Shown one piece after another: positions 21,139 to 30,934 of a stretch of DNA of 64,000 nt. This stretch comes from Polynucleobacter sp. Latsch14-2 (GTDB lineage Bacteria > Pseudomonadota > Gammaproteobacteria > Burkholderiales > Burkholderiaceae). Location of the stretch: positions 62,001 to 126,000 of the forward strand of contig NZ_JACVPL010000004.1 in the NCBI RefSeq assembly GCF_018881925.1. The letters run 5' to 3'. The notes under the pieces are model-generated. The model was not told where the DNA came from. It searched no databases and saw only the letters and a program-made list of their open reading frames with translations. How positions within the stretch are numbered: the stretch's first letter is position 1; every line of letters starts with the position of its first letter. A program made the translations under genes and the position numbers.

Positions 21139-21175
21139 ATCGGGTTTCCCGATTAAAAACTGTGGTTATAACCAC
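21139..21175 (-). promoter_or_regulatory. sucA leader: hairpin and 14-bp palindrome
   Basis: Upstream of sucA there is an inverted repeat ATCGGG-ttt-CCCGAT (21139-21153). Behind it lies the perfect palindrome GTGGTTATAACCAC (21162-21175). The first lies directly before the ribosome site and could form an RNA hairpin in the leader; the second is the size of a dimeric repressor site. No regulator can be assigned. The divergent HTH-receiver gene at 21423 is about 250 bp away. Confidence 0.45.
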
Positions 21176-21422
21176 CCGTACTCAAGCTTAACCATCGTAC
21201 GAATTGATCTGTGCAAATATTGTTACTACCCCCTAATTTAACACGATTAACCATCGCTGCATAAAGGACTTTCCCTGACTTTTTCAGCCCCAAGCAGACT
21301 TATCAGCCAAAACCTAATTAATAAGAATTTTCCTACCCATCTTTCAAGCCCTCCCGACAGATTGAAATTGATTTGATTTTTATTCTCTAAATCTTCAAGT
21401 GAATTAATAAAATTAAGGAAAT

Positions 21423-22124
21423 ATGAAAGCAATTACCCCAGAAATGGAATATCTCAGCACAAGGCAAAGTGCAAAACTCTTGCAAGTATCCCTGGGTACC
21501 GTTCAAAAAATGGTTGAATTAGGTGAGTTAATCGCCTGGAAAACACGGGGTGGGCATAGGCGCATTCTCGCAAGCTCATTAAATCAGCAGCTACAACGTC
21601 GTAAAAGAGCAATGCGACAGAAATCCACCCAACATTGTGTTGCCATGGGGATATTCAGAAGAATAGAAAATAGTGAAGAGTTAATTGAATCTATCAAGGA
21701 TTGGCAATTGGAAGTTGTCCTGGATATTGCAATTGATAGCCTAGAAGGCCTCATGAAAGCGGTCTCAATAGCGCCAGATCTGATCTTTCTAGATGCCCTA
21801 ATCCCGCCAGTTGAACAGGTGCATTTGATACATTATTTGAGTAAAAACAAGGATACTCAACATATACCTATTTTAGTTGATGAGGGTTTTATCAAACTCC
21901 ATCCAGGGGTGATAGCGCTTGCAGACGAAAACTCGGGGGGCATTAGATCCCCTGATACGGAAAGCCTGAAGGAAGAGGTAGAAAATGGGTTAATAGAGCT
22001 AAACCCCCTCATTATTGGCTACCCAGCCACAAATTCAGACCATGATCAGTCGATCAACTATAAGAAACGTCATGAACTGTTAGAGTCTATATTTATTGAG
22101 GCACTCAGTAGAAAATGTACCTGA
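21423..22124 (+). CDS. Excisionase-type HTH protein with a receiver-like C-terminal domain
   Basis: The N-terminal 60 residues form an excisionase/MerR-type winged helix-turn-helix (LSTRQSAKLLQVSLGTVQKMVELGELIAWKTRGGHRRILASSL). A basic linker (QRRKRAMRQK) follows, then about 110 residues resembling a degenerate response-regulator receiver: EVVLDIAIDSLEGLMKAVSIAPDLIFLDALIPPVEQVHLIHYLSK, where the Asp of FLDALIP stands at the phosphorylation position. The receiver's C-terminal part is poorly conserved. A ribosome site (AAGGAAAT) precedes the ATG. It is monocistronic, ends at a strong terminator and may regulate neighbours; targets are unknown. Confidence 0.72.
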   Translation: MKAITPEMEYLSTRQSAKLLQVSLGTVQKMVELGELIAWKTRGGHRRILASSLNQQLQRRKRAMRQKSTQHCVAMGIFRRIENSEELIESIKDWQLEVVLDIAIDSLEGLMKAVSIAPDLIFLDALIPPVEQVHLIHYLSKNKDTQHIPILVDEGFIKLHPGVIALADENSGGIRSPDTESLKEEVENGLIELNPLIIGYPATNSDHDQSINYKKRHELLESIFIEALSRKCT

Positions 22125-22149
22125 GGCTTTAATTTGCATGGTTACAATG

Positions 22150-22181
22150 AAAAAGACCGTACTATTGGGTACGGTCTTTTT
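22150..22181. terminator. Bidirectional Rho-independent terminator
   Basis: AAAAAGACCGTAC, loop TATTGG, GTACGGTCTTTTT: a perfect 13-bp stem with an A-run on one side and a T-run on the other. It serves the HTH-receiver gene on the plus strand and the H-NS gene on the minus strand, which converge here. Confidence 0.93.
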
Positions 22182-22207
22182 AAATATAAATCAATAAAAT
22201 CAGATAT

Positions 22208-22492
22208 TTATATCAAATAGTTACTGCGATCTCTACCATCAATCCATTTGGGGGCTTTACCACGGCCAGTCCAAGTTTCACCAGTTGATGGATTGCGATA
22301 TTTCGGTGCAACCTTACCGCTTGGGCCCTTTGATCCTGACTTACGACTAAATAAATCAGACGCACTTAAGTCATATTGCTCAATGATTGCCTTTGCCTTG
22401 GCAATGCCATCCGCCTTTTCACGCTGAACAGCTTCTTTGATCTGCTTATCAAGCAACTCTCGCTGTGCCAATAACTCTTTATAGGAAGTCAT
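22208..22492 (-). CDS. H-NS family histone-like protein
   Basis: A 94-aa protein of the short betaproteobacterial H-NS type. An N-terminal coiled coil (YKELLAQRELLDKQIKEAVQREK) drives oligomerisation. A C-terminal DNA-binding domain (PKYRNPSTGETWTGRGKAPKWI) contains the TWTGRGKxPKW core that enters the minor groove of AT-rich DNA. Such proteins silence AT-rich acquired genes, which may matter for the island in this window. The upstream 200 bp is strikingly AT-rich and may be self-regulated. Confidence 0.93.
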   Translation of the reverse strand: MTSYKELLAQRELLDKQIKEAVQREKADGIAKAKAIIEQYDLSASDLFSRKSGSKGPSGKVAPKYRNPSTGETWTGRGKAPKWIDGRDRSNYLI

Positions 22493-22690
22493 ATATATCT
22501 ACTTTCGATAAGTAATGTAATTTTTACGAATTAACCTAATAATCGGTTAACTCAAAGAATATTATATATGCTTATAAATAATATTCAATATATATGATTG
22601 AATAGAAAATAACCTTTATTTAACAGGGATTTATAACTTAAAAAATGATTATATTTATAGAAAATATAAAGATATTTATATTAATAAATA

Positions 22691-23107
22691 TTATCTTCTC
22701 AGCAAAAAAGAGCCGCTAGACTTAGCAGTAATCTCCCCAGCCTCATTCAAAACAACTGCTTCACAGTAATTAATAGTTTTACCAGGCTTTAAGGTACTTC
22801 CTTCAACAGTTATCTTTCCTACGCTGGGGCGCAGAAAACTAATAGTCATGTCAATGGTAATGGCTCCTAAGGGGTGATTCATACTGCTACGAACTGCAGC
22901 AGCCATTGCAAAGTCTAATAAAGTCATGATCAATCCCCCATGGGCAACCTGAAAACTATTTTCAAGCTCAGGCCTTAAGTCAAGACTAATGCGGGACTTA
23001 CCCCCTTCAGCAAACTCGGGAACAACCCCAATGTAGTCCAAAAAAGGAATAGTTAGACCAAAGTAATTGATGGGTTCTTTTGGGGTAATCGAGGAATCTT
23101 GGTTCAT
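22691..23107 (-). CDS. PaaI-type hotdog-fold thioesterase
   Basis: A 138-aa hotdog protein with VAHGGLIMTLLDFAMAAAVRSS (catalytic helix, with the family Asp), TIDMTISFLRPSVGKITVEGSTLKPGKTINYCEAVV and a C-terminal strand GEITAKSSGSFLLRR. These enzymes hydrolyse acyl-CoA, often aryl-CoA, thioesters. The substrate is not evident. It ends 180 bp before the H-NS gene and starts just past tRNA-Pro, on the same strand. Confidence 0.85.
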   Translation of the reverse strand: MNQDSSITPKEPINYFGLTIPFLDYIGVVPEFAEGGKSRISLDLRPELENSFQVAHGGLIMTLLDFAMAAAVRSSMNHPLGAITIDMTISFLRPSVGKITVEGSTLKPGKTINYCEAVVLNEAGEITAKSSGSFLLRR

Positions 23108-23126
23108 AGATATTAAGTAAATTAAG

Positions 23127-23203
<77 letters not shown>

Positions 23204-23227
23204 ACGAAAAAGAAAATTGTATCAGTA

Positions 23228-23578
23228 CTAATTGGTGAGAATTTGAAGAACGGCCTGTAACTCATCACGTAAGCGTAGCTCCCCAGGAGCTTCATCCAAG
23301 CGGTTTCTAGCGCCGCTGATAGTGAAACCCTCTTCGTACAACAAGGATCTAATTTTACGAATCAGGACAACTTCGTGATGCTGGTAGTAGCGACGATTAC
23401 CCCGACGTTTTTGGGGGCTCAGTTGCGAGAACTCCTGCTCCCAATAGCGCAGGACATGTGAACGAACGCCACATAAATCAGCTACCTCACCAATTGTGAA
23501 ATAGCGCTTTGCGGGGATTGGCGGCAACTGCGAACTGGGCAGCGCTGCGGCAGAATCAAATACTGACTTTTGAAGCAT
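23228..23578 (-). CDS. MerR-family transcriptional regulator
   Basis: A 116-aa protein with a MerR winged helix: [53 protein letters not shown] short C-terminal helix replaces an effector domain. It overlaps the ihfA 3' end by 23 bp in another frame, the common ihfA-merR arrangement in proteobacteria. No cysteines suggest metal sensing. Its target is unknown. Confidence 0.9.
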   Translation of the reverse strand: MLQKSVFDSAAALPSSQLPPIPAKRYFTIGEVADLCGVRSHVLRYWEQEFSQLSPQKRRGNRRYYQHHEVVLIRKIRSLLYEEGFTISGARNRLDEAPGELRLRDELQAVLQILTN

Positions 23579-23879
23579 GGGATTCGACTACGTCCTTAAG
23601 CTTTTGACTGGCGTGAAAAGTAACGACACGCCGAGCCGCAATTGGAATCATTTGACCAGTTTTAGGATTGCGGCCTGGGCGCGCTGATTTATTACGGAGT
23701 TGAAAGTTACCAAAACCAGAGATTTTGACCTCAACGCCAGCCTCTAAAGACTCACCAATCCGATCAAAAAAGGCATCAATCATATCTTTTGCCTCGCGCT
23801 TGTTAAGGCCAACTTGATCGAATAAGGCTTCCGAAAGCTCATTCTTTGTAACGGTCTCGTTCGAGTTTATTTCTATCAT
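23556..23879 (-). CDS. ihfA: Integration host factor subunit alpha
   Basis: A 107-aa HU/IHF protein: [82 protein letters not shown]. The RNPKTG arm with its intercalating Pro is intact. With IHF-beta it sharply bends DNA and supports site-specific recombination and sigma-54 promoters. It follows pheT, the classic pheST-ihfA order. Confidence 0.96.
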   Translation of the reverse strand: MIEINSNETVTKNELSEALFDQVGLNKREAKDMIDAFFDRIGESLEAGVEVKISGFGNFQLRNKSARPGRNPKTGQMIPIAARRVVTFHASQKLKDVVESHASKVSI

Positions 23880-23950
23880 TGCAATACTCTTTCGGAATAT
23901 TTTTAATATTTAATTATTTTGGTATTGTGCTCTACTACTCAATACTAAAC

Positions 23951-26407
23951 CTAGCGCAGGCGTGCCGCGCAATTTTTTTCCAATACTGACAGCAAAGCAT
24001 TCATCACCACATCAATTTGCGCATCCTGCAGGGTTTCTTGAGGGTTTAACAAAGTGACGTGAAAAGCCAAGCTCTTCTCATCATCTGACATAGTGCTAGA
24101 GCCAACCTTAGGCTTAAATTCATCGAATAACTCAATGGCGCGTACAAAATTTTGCTTACTAGCAGCCATTGCATCCAATAAAGACTGCGCAGATACGCTT
24201 TGCTTAACCACTACCGCTAAGTCACGTTGCACTGCAGGAAATTTACTCAACTCTTCCGGAACTGGCAAGCCAAGATTACGAATGGGTTCCAAATCTAATT
24301 CAAATAGAACTGGCGCTTGAGGAAGTTCATATGTTTGCTGCAAACCTGGATGCAATTCACCAATCCAACCCACTTCAATGCGATTCTTACCTCCAATCAA
24401 GAATACCTTTGCACTACGACCTGGGTGTAAAGCAGGATGCTGAGCTGATTCGGTAATGATATGTAATGGATTTAAAACTCGCTCCAAATCACCTTTTACA
24501 TCAAAGAAGTCGACTGTTCTTGAAGCGCTTGCCCATTGCTCAGGAACAAATTCACCATAAGCCAATCCACCAATCTTCTGCGGCTGTTGAAAGCCGGCGA
24601 CTTTGCCAACTTCTTCATGAACATTAGCATCACGTCTAAACACGCGACCAGTCTCAAACAGGCGCGCACGCCCTAATCCACGGTTTAAATTGGATTTGAG
24701 GTTGAAGAGTAAACCGCCCCAAAGAGTGCTGCGCATCACGCCATACTGATTGGCGATAGGATTTAACACCACAATCATTTCTTTTTCAGTCGCACTAGTT
24801 AAACGTTGCTCGCTCTCAATATCGGTAAAACCAAAGTTCACTGCCTCTTGGTAACCTTGCAATGCTAAGCGTTGACGGAGTAAATGAATGCCCCGCTTCG
24901 CCTCTGCCTTAGCGCTCATTTTTAATGGAGCGACCGGAGGAATATCTGGAATATTTTCAAAGCCGTAAATGCGTGCGACTTCCTCAATCAAATCTTCTTC
25001 AATCTCGATATCAAAACGATAGCTTGGCGGGGTAATAACAAATACATCACCCTCTTGTTTGAATTGAAAACCGAGGCGTTTAAATACATCTGCCACGATG
25101 TCATTGGTGAGCTGAATGCCAATAACTTTTTCTGCTCTAGTCAAACGCATTTTGACTGGCTTACGCTCTGGTACATTTAGCACTTGATCATCAACTGGGC
25201 CGGCTTGGCCGCCACAGACCTCCAGAATCAAGGAAGAGAGGTACTCAAGACAGTTCACCGTATTTTGCGGGTCAACGCCACGCTCAAATCGATGGGCTGC
25301 ATCTGTGCTGAAATTAAAGCGACGAGCACGGCCTTGAATAGCAGATGGCAGCCAATAAGCAGCCTCTATATAAATATTTTGCGTCTCATCAGTAACGGCG
25401 CAATGATTGCCACCCATGATGCCAGCCAGCGCTACAGGACCGCTATGGTCTGCTACCACCCCTGCTTGTTGGACTTTTCCTGCAGAATCTGGGCCCACTA
25501 GGGTAACTGTTTGACCGTTGAGTAATTCGAGAGTTTCGCCAGCTTTAGCCCAACGCACACTGATGTCACCTGATAACTTATCAATATCAAAAACGTGAGT
25601 GGGTTGCCCCATCTCTAACATCACATAATTGGATAAATCAACCAAAGCAGAAATACTTCTTTGTCCAGCGCGAGCTAAACGCTGCACTATATGCAATGGA
25701 GTTTTTGCCATTGGATTAACGCCGCGGATAAGGCGACCCGCAAAGCGACCGCATAGATCTTTATCATCTACATTCACTTTTCGTTTGTCATCAATTGTGA
25801 TTACTGGCGCATTCCACTTGGGAGTACACAGCGCGGCACCAGTAATGGCCGACACTTCCCGAGCCATACCAATCAATGAAAGGCAATCCGCTTTATTGGG
25901 TGTTAACTTAATTACAAAGACTTGATCATCCAAATCAAGATACTTACGAATATCTTCGCCAATAGGGGCATCAGCAGGTAACTCTAAAATTCCTTCATGG
26001 TCGTCACCAAGTCCAAGCTCACGACCAGAACACAACATGCCCTGACTTTCAACGCCGCGTAACTTACCGACCTTAATGACGTACGGCTTGCCACCAGTTT
26101 CTGCAGCTGGCAATTGCGCGCCGACTAAGGCGCAAGGAATTTTGATGCCAGCACGCGCATTGGGGGCGCCACAAACAATTTGTAGCTCTTCACCAGTGCC
26201 AGCATTGACTTTGCAAACGCGTAAACGATCGGCATCCGGATGCTGCTCAGCGGATAAGATTTCGGCGATGACAATTTTTGTAAAGGCTGGGGCTACTGAA
26301 TGTTGTTCTTCAACTTCTAAACCCGCCATTGTTAAGGCGTGACCTAATTCATTACTACCCTGTGATGGATTTACATACTGACGGAGCCAAGATTCTGAAA
26401 ATTGCAT
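23951..26407 (-). CDS. pheT: Phenylalanyl-tRNA synthetase beta subunit
   Basis: An 818-aa PheT with the full bacterial domain set: N-terminal tRNA-binding OB domain (VVIAEILSAEQHPDADRLRVCKVNAG), B3/B4 editing domain (around DLSNYVMLEMGQPTHVFD), B5 domain, the catalytic-like core, and the C-terminal anticodon-binding FDX-ACB domain (FPAVQRDLAVVV...). It forms the alpha2beta2 enzyme with PheS. It starts 33 bp after the pheS stop. Confidence 0.97.
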   Translation of the reverse strand: MQFSESWLRQYVNPSQGSNELGHALTMAGLEVEEQHSVAPAFTKIVIAEILSAEQHPDADRLRVCKVNAGTGEELQIVCGAPNARAGIKIPCALVGAQLPAAETGGKPYVIKVGKLRGVESQGMLCSGRELGLGDDHEGILELPADAPIGEDIRKYLDLDDQVFVIKLTPNKADCLSLIGMAREVSAITGAALCTPKWNAPVITIDDKRKVNVDDKDLCGRFAGRLIRGVNPMAKTPLHIVQRLARAGQRSISALVDLSNYVMLEMGQPTHVFDIDKLSGDISVRWAKAGETLELLNGQTVTLVGPDSAGKVQQAGVVADHSGPVALAGIMGGNHCAVTDETQNIYIEAAYWLPSAIQGRARRFNFSTDAAHRFERGVDPQNTVNCLEYLSSLILEVCGGQAGPVDDQVLNVPERKPVKMRLTRAEKVIGIQLTNDIVADVFKRLGFQFKQEGDVFVITPPSYRFDIEIEEDLIEEVARIYGFENIPDIPPVAPLKMSAKAEAKRGIHLLRQRLALQGYQEAVNFGFTDIESEQRLTSATEKEMIVVLNPIANQYGVMRSTLWGGLLFNLKSNLNRGLGRARLFETGRVFRRDANVHEEVGKVAGFQQPQKIGGLAYGEFVPEQWASASRTVDFFDVKGDLERVLNPLHIITESAQHPALHPGRSAKVFLIGGKNRIEVGWIGELHPGLQQTYELPQAPVLFELDLEPIRNLGLPVPEELSKFPAVQRDLAVVVKQSVSAQSLLDAMAASKQNFVRAIELFDEFKPKVGSSTMSDDEKSLAFHVTLLNPQETLQDAQIDVVMNALLSVLEKNCAARLR

Positions 26408-26440
26408 AGCGCGATCTAAGGTTTAGTAGTAATGATGTTG

Positions 26441-27487
26441 TTAAGCAGGGAACTGCGCTAAGAAACGTAAATCATTTTCGAAGAAAAGGCGTAAATCATC
26501 AACGCCATAACGCAACATGGTTAAACGCTCTAGGCCAGAACCAAAAGCAAATCCTGTATAGCGCTCTGGATCAATACCCATATTGCGCAATACATTTGGA
26601 TGAACTTGCCCAGCGCCAGAAATCTCTAGCCAACGACCAGCCAACTTACCACTACCAAACGCCATATCGATTTCAGCAGAAGGCTCTGTGAAAGGGAAAT
26701 ACGATGGACGAAAGCGAACTTGCAATTGCGTAGTTTCAAAAAAGGTTCTTAAGAAATCGGTATAGACACCCTTTAAGTCAGCAAATGAAACACTCTGAGC
26801 AATCCACAAACCTTCAACCTGATGAAACATTGGCGAGTGGGTTGCATCACTATCCACTCGGTAGGTTCTGCCGGGCGCAATCACTTTGATTGGCGGCATA
26901 ACATCTGCATGAGCATATTTCTTGACATGCTCACTCGCATAACGAACCTGTATAGGACTGGTGTGAGTACGTAACAGCAAGGGCTTCTCTTGGGAATCCT
27001 TGCCATCGATATAAAAAGTATCCTGCATTGAGCGTGCAGGATGATTTTCGGGACTATTTAAAGCAGTGAAATTAAACCAATCAGTTTCAATTTCAGGACC
27101 ATCGGCAACATCAAACCCAATCGAGCGAAAAATCTCCTCAACACGCTCCCAGGTTCGCATGACAGGATGCAGGCTACCCACGGCTTGGCCGCGACCAGGA
27201 AGCGATACATCTATAGATTCTGCTGCGAGACGTTGTAGCAATATTGCATCAGCCAAAGCTTGACGACGCTCCTGAAGAGCGAGCTCTACGGCCGTTTTAA
27301 TTTGATTGATTTGGGCGCCCGCACTCTTGCGCTCATCAGGCGACATTCCACCCAGAGCTTTTAAACGCTCAGTGAGAACACCTGACTTACCGAGATACTT
27401 GGCTTTCGCGTCCTCGAGAGCTGCCGCATCGGCAGCCCCAAGGAAATCACGTTTAGCATCCTCGACAATGTGGTCGAGAGAAACCAT
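26441..27487 (-). CDS. pheS: Phenylalanyl-tRNA synthetase alpha subunit
   Basis: A 348-aa class II synthetase subunit with an N-terminal coiled coil and the catalytic domain. Motifs are [45 protein letters not shown] and [22 protein letters not shown] (motif 3). Its ATG lies directly after an inverted repeat joining the rplT stop, and no Shine-Dalgarno sequence is visible, so translation may depend on rplT. It forms the tRNA-Phe charging enzyme with PheT. Confidence 0.97.
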   Translation of the reverse strand: MVSLDHIVEDAKRDFLGAADAAALEDAKAKYLGKSGVLTERLKALGGMSPDERKSAGAQINQIKTAVELALQERRQALADAILLQRLAAESIDVSLPGRGQAVGSLHPVMRTWERVEEIFRSIGFDVADGPEIETDWFNFTALNSPENHPARSMQDTFYIDGKDSQEKPLLLRTHTSPIQVRYASEHVKKYAHADVMPPIKVIAPGRTYRVDSDATHSPMFHQVEGLWIAQSVSFADLKGVYTDFLRTFFETTQLQVRFRPSYFPFTEPSAEIDMAFGSGKLAGRWLEISGAGQVHPNVLRNMGIDPERYTGFAFGSGLERLTMLRYGVDDLRLFFENDLRFLAQFPA

Positions 27488-27524
27488 TGCAGCTTAGTTT
27501 TTAGTAATTAAAAATTAAGCTGCA
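27488..27524 (-). promoter_or_regulatory. Long inverted repeat across the rplT stop and pheS start
   Basis: Arms TGCAGCTTA (27488-27496) and TAAGCTGCA (27516-27524) extend inward after one mismatch to TTTTTA/TAAAAA around a 5-base loop. The stem is therefore about 15 bp. It contains the rplT stop codon and ends one base before the pheS ATG. No U-run follows, so it is not a simple terminator; it may tie pheS translation to rplT or act as a processing site. Confidence 0.55.
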
Positions 27525-27880
27525 GCGCTTACTACGGATTTAATCCGAGTAACCAAAGCGGCAAAAGCTGCTTTGTCAGCAATGGCCATGTCGGAAAGCA
27601 CTTTACGATCAAGCTCGATCGCCGCCTTCTTCATACCATTCATGAATACGCTGTAAGTCATGTCATGCTGACGGACTGCCGCATTGATACGAGCAATCCA
27701 CAAGGCGCGGAATACACGTTTCTTATTGCGACGGTCACGATAGGCATATTGACCAGCACGCATAACCGCTTGCTTGGCAATACGGAATACGTTTTTACGA
27801 CGACCGCGGTAGCCTGATGCGGCATCGGTAATTTTTTTATGACGGGCTCTTGCTGTAACCCCACGTTTGACTCTTGGCAT
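27515..27880 (-). CDS. rplT: 50S ribosomal protein L20
   Basis: A 121-aa L20 starting [68 protein letters not shown], highly basic and full length. It binds 23S rRNA early in large-subunit assembly and in many bacteria represses the infC-rpmI-rplT mRNA. It lies between rpmI and pheS in the standard order. Confidence 0.98.
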   Translation of the reverse strand: MPRVKRGVTARARHKKITDAASGYRGRRKNVFRIAKQAVMRAGQYAYRDRRNKKRVFRALWIARINAAVRQHDMTYSVFMNGMKKAAIELDRKVLSDMAIADKAAFAALVTRIKSVVSAAA

Positions 27881-27905
27881 TGAATTCTCCTAATTTAGTC
27901 TGAGG

Positions 27906-28103
27906 TTAAGCGTAAGGAAGCATGGAACGAATTGACTTAACGTCAGATTTCGCAACTTCTGTGGAACCACGCAAATGACGCTTGTTCTTAGTGGTCTTCT
28001 TGGTGAGAATGTGGCGTTTGAATGCCTGTCCTCTTTTAATCGTTCCGCCTGCGCGAACCGTGAAGCGCTTTTTAGCGCTACTCTTGCTCTTCATCTTGGG
28101 CAT
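27906..28103 (-). CDS. rpmI: 50S ribosomal protein L35
   Basis: The true start is the ATG at 28103, giving [46 protein letters not shown], a 65-residue L35; the frame runs upstream another 13 codons, which do not belong to the family. It is a very basic subunit protein. It lies 25 bp upstream of rplT in the operon. Confidence 0.97.
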   Translation of the reverse strand: MPKMKSKSSAKKRFTVRAGGTIKRGQAFKRHILTKKTTKNKRHLRGSTEVAKSDVKSIRSMLPYA

Positions 28104-28253
28104 AAAGCACCCCTTCTTCTGCTTGTGCAACATAGGTGGCAACCGACGGTCACTCTTCCCGTACCTAGAAGCACTTCTAACTGCCAGTGTCTCAGCTATT
28201 CGCCAAGGGCACCTCCCTACATAAGAAAAAAGAAATTCCGAGGAATGATCTTC

Positions 28254-28778
28254 TTACTTAGCCTTACGAATGGGGGCCAATACCATCACCATCTGGCGAC
28301 CTTCCATTTTTGGAAACTGTTCAACCTGTCCATGCTCTTGCAAGTCCAATTTCAAACGCTCCAACATTCTGACTCCGATTTCTTGGTGGGCCATTTCACG
28401 ACCCCGAAACCGCAGCGTAATCTTTGTCTTATCGCCATCTTCCAAAAAGCGGATTAGATTGCGCAGCTTTACACCGTAGTCACCATCATCAGTACCAGGG
28501 CGGAATTTAACTTCCTTCACCTGAATCACTTTTTGCTTTAGCTTCGCCTCATGCATGCGCTTAGCTTCTTGGTACTTGAATTTGCCGAAGTCCATGATAC
28601 GGACTACAGGTGGCACAGCAGTCGGAGCAATTTCAACCAAATCGGTCTCTTTCTCTTCGGCCAAAGCCAGGGCTTCACTCAACTTAACTACACCGATGGG
28701 CTCACCATCTATTCCAATCAGACGCACTTCAGGGGCAGTAATTTCCCGGTTAATGCGCTGCGATTTATCAGTAGCGAT
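28254..28778 (-). CDS. infC: Translation initiation factor IF-3, AUC start codon
   Basis: The N-terminal part conserved in IF-3 ([30 protein letters not shown]) continues upstream of the first GTG (28727). It begins at an ATC codon at 28778-28776, preceded by AAGGA and, two codons upstream, by an in-frame TAG. No ATG, GTG or TTG lies between that stop and the conserved region. The 174-aa product has the linker and C-terminal domain. Rare start codons in infC let IF-3 repress its own translation, because IF-3 discriminates against non-AUG starts. Confidence 0.9.
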   Translation of the reverse strand: MATDKSQRINREITAPEVRLIGIDGEPIGVVKLSEALALAEEKETDLVEIAPTAVPPVVRIMDFGKFKYQEAKRMHEAKLKQKVIQVKEVKFRPGTDDGDYGVKLRNLIRFLEDGDKTKITLRFRGREMAHQEIGVRMLERLKLDLQEHGQVEQFPKMEGRQMVMVLAPIRKAK

Positions 28779-28820
28779 CTTCTAATTCCTTATAAATAAA
28801 CAATAAAAGCCATTCAACCC

Positions 28821-30743
28821 CTAGCTATGCTCGGGTCCGACCTTCTGGGATATATCCTGCTGGAGTCGGGCAACGAAGACTTCAAGAGGCATTACACCTA
28901 AATCGACTCCGCCACGGGCACGAACGGCCACAGTATTACTTTCAGACTCTTTATCACCAACAACTAGCAAAAATGGGATCTTCTGTAATGCGTGCTCGCG
29001 TATTTTATATGTAATTTTCTCATTTCGCAAATCGGATTCGACCCTAAACCCTTGTTTTTTCAACGATTGCTGGACTTGTTGTGCATACGCAGCAGAATTA
29101 TCCGAGATATTGAGCACTACGGCCTGGGTAGGGGCAAGCCAAACAGGCATATTTCCAGCGTGGTTTTCGATCAAAATACCGATAAAACGCTCTAAAGAGC
29201 CCACAATTGCCCTATGGAGCATCACTGGGGCCTTGCGGGTATTATCCTCGGTCACATATTCAGCGCCTAAACGCTCAGGCATTGAGAAATCCACCTGAAT
29301 GGTGCCGCACTGCCAAGTACGTCCAATCGAGTCTTTCAGGTGATATTCAATCTTAGGACCATAAAAAGCGCCCTCGCCTGGCAATTCTTCCCACTGCTGA
29401 CCAGAGGCTTTCAGAGCACCTCGCAGAGCAGCCTCAGCTTTATCCCAAATAGCATCGTCGCCAACTCGTTTAACTGGGCGCAGGGCCAGTTTGACGGCAA
29501 CTTCAGTAAAGCCAAAATCTTGGTACACCGCACGAACTGCTTTGTCAAAAGCAGCTACCTCTGACTGAATTTGATCTTCCGTACAGAAAATGTGGCCGTC
29601 ATCCTGAGTAAATCCGCGAACACGCATCAAACCATGCAGAGCGCCTGACGGTTCATTGCGATGGCACTGACCGAACTCACCGTAACGCAATGGCAACTCA
29701 CGATAACTATGTAATCCAGAATTAAAAATCTGTACGTGACCAGGACAGTTCATAGGCTTCAAAGCATAAGCACGGTTCTCTGACTCGGTCGTGAACATGT
29801 TTTCTTTGTAGTTATCCCAATGCCCCGATTTTTCCCAAAGACCGCGATCTAAAATTTGTGGCGCCTTTACCTCTTGGTAGCCTTCATTTTGGTAAACACG
29901 GCGCATATATTGCTCAACTTCTTGCCAAATTGACCAGCCCTTTGGATGCCAGAAAATTAAACCTGGTGCTTCCGATTGAAAGTGGAACAGGTCCAGCAAC
30001 TTCCCTAGACGACGGTGATCACGTTTCTCTGCCTCTTCGAGCATGTGCAAATAAGCATCTTGATCTTCTTTACGCAACCATGCGGTACCGTAGATACGCT
30101 GCAGCATCTCGTTCTTGCTATCGCCGCGCCAGTAAGCGCCAGCAACGCTTTGCAGCTTAAATACTTTCAACTTACCAGTAGAAGGCACGTGTGGGCCGCG
30201 ACATAAATCAGTGAATTTACCTTCTGCGTAAAGCGACACATCCTCACCCTGAGGAATACTTGCGATCAATTCTGCCTTGTAGTGCTCACCTTGAGCTTTA
30301 AAAAACTGTATCGCCTCATCACGAGGCAATACGCTACGAACCACTGGCTCATCCTTCTTGGCGAGTTCAGACATCTTCTTTTCCAGCGCGACTAAATCAT
30401 CCGGAGTAAACGGACGTTGATATGAGAAGTCATAGTAAAAACCATTCTCTACAACAGGGCCAATAGTGACTTGCGCCTCTGGAAATAATTCTTTTACGGC
30501 GTATGCGAGTAAATGCGCTGTGGAGTGACGCACGATTTCAAGAGCCTCTGGACTCTTATCAGTAATGATGGCGAGCTGACTGTCTTTATCGATGACATGA
30601 CTCAAGTCAACCATCTTGCCGTCAACAATACCGCCTAAGGCCGCTTTCGCAAGTCCACTGCCGATACTTTGGGCAACATCAGCCACGCGAACGGAAGCCT
30701 CAAATTCGCGTTTTGATCCATCTGGCAGAGTTACTACTAGCAT
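28821..30743 (-). CDS. thrS: Threonyl-tRNA synthetase
   Basis: About 640 aa with an N-terminal TGS domain ([28 protein letters not shown]), an editing domain ([34 protein letters not shown]), the class II core ([36 protein letters not shown]) and a C-terminal anticodon domain. The Cys and His residues that bind the active-site zinc are present. The ATG at 30743 is preferred to the GTG at 30749. It heads the thrS-infC-rpmI-rplT-pheS-pheT-ihfA run and is separated from tRNA-Val by a terminator. Confidence 0.96.
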   Translation of the reverse strand: MLVVTLPDGSKREFEASVRVADVAQSIGSGLAKAALGGIVDGKMVDLSHVIDKDSQLAIITDKSPEALEIVRHSTAHLLAYAVKELFPEAQVTIGPVVENGFYYDFSYQRPFTPDDLVALEKKMSELAKKDEPVVRSVLPRDEAIQFFKAQGEHYKAELIASIPQGEDVSLYAEGKFTDLCRGPHVPSTGKLKVFKLQSVAGAYWRGDSKNEMLQRIYGTAWLRKEDQDAYLHMLEEAEKRDHRRLGKLLDLFHFQSEAPGLIFWHPKGWSIWQEVEQYMRRVYQNEGYQEVKAPQILDRGLWEKSGHWDNYKENMFTTESENRAYALKPMNCPGHVQIFNSGLHSYRELPLRYGEFGQCHRNEPSGALHGLMRVRGFTQDDGHIFCTEDQIQSEVAAFDKAVRAVYQDFGFTEVAVKLALRPVKRVGDDAIWDKAEAALRGALKASGQQWEELPGEGAFYGPKIEYHLKDSIGRTWQCGTIQVDFSMPERLGAEYVTEDNTRKAPVMLHRAIVGSLERFIGILIENHAGNMPVWLAPTQAVVLNISDNSAAYAQQVQQSLKKQGFRVESDLRNEKITYKIREHALQKIPFLLVVGDKESESNTVAVRARGGVDLGVMPLEVFVARLQQDISQKVGPEHS

Positions 30744-30801
30744 GACCACCCCATCTTATTTATGAATAGCATTCTTTAAATCAGTACAGCCCGACAGCCG
30801 C

Positions 30802-30838
30802 CAAAAAGAAAGCGCGGAAGCTTTAGGCAACCGCGCAC
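30802..30838 (-). terminator. Terminator of tRNA-Val
   Basis: Minus-strand arms GTGCGCGG and CCGCGCT followed by TTTCTTTTTGG, starting 19 bp after the tRNA-Val 3' end. It should stop tRNA transcription before thrS. Confidence 0.75.
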
Positions 30839-30856
30839 TTTTGGGTCTTTATTCGT

Positions 30857-30933
30857 TGGTAGGCTCGATTGGACTCGAACCAACGACCCCCACCATGTCA
30901 AGGTGGTGCTCTAACCAGCTGAGCTACGAGCCT
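30857..30933 (-). tRNA. tRNA-Val(GAC), island attachment site
   Basis: A 77-nt cloverleaf with encoded CCA: acceptor AGGCTCG/CGAGCCT, D-arm AGCTCAGCTGGTTAGAGC, anticodon stem CCACC/GGTGG around loop TTGACAT (anticodon GAC), T-arm GGTTCGAGTCC. The 5' half, from the anticodon loop to the 5' end, is repeated at 60418-60456 next to relA. The intact gene is therefore a hybrid: the 3' half is chromosomal and the 5' half and its promoter region came with the island, or were exchanged with it. Confidence 0.97.
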
Positions 30934-30934
30934 A
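30895..30934 (-). other. attL: 5' half of tRNA-Val
   Basis: Identical to 60418-60456 except for one extra base in the D-loop. The shared block runs from the anticodon loop to just past the tRNA 5' end. Most tRNA-integrating elements duplicate the 3' part instead. Confidence 0.85.
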
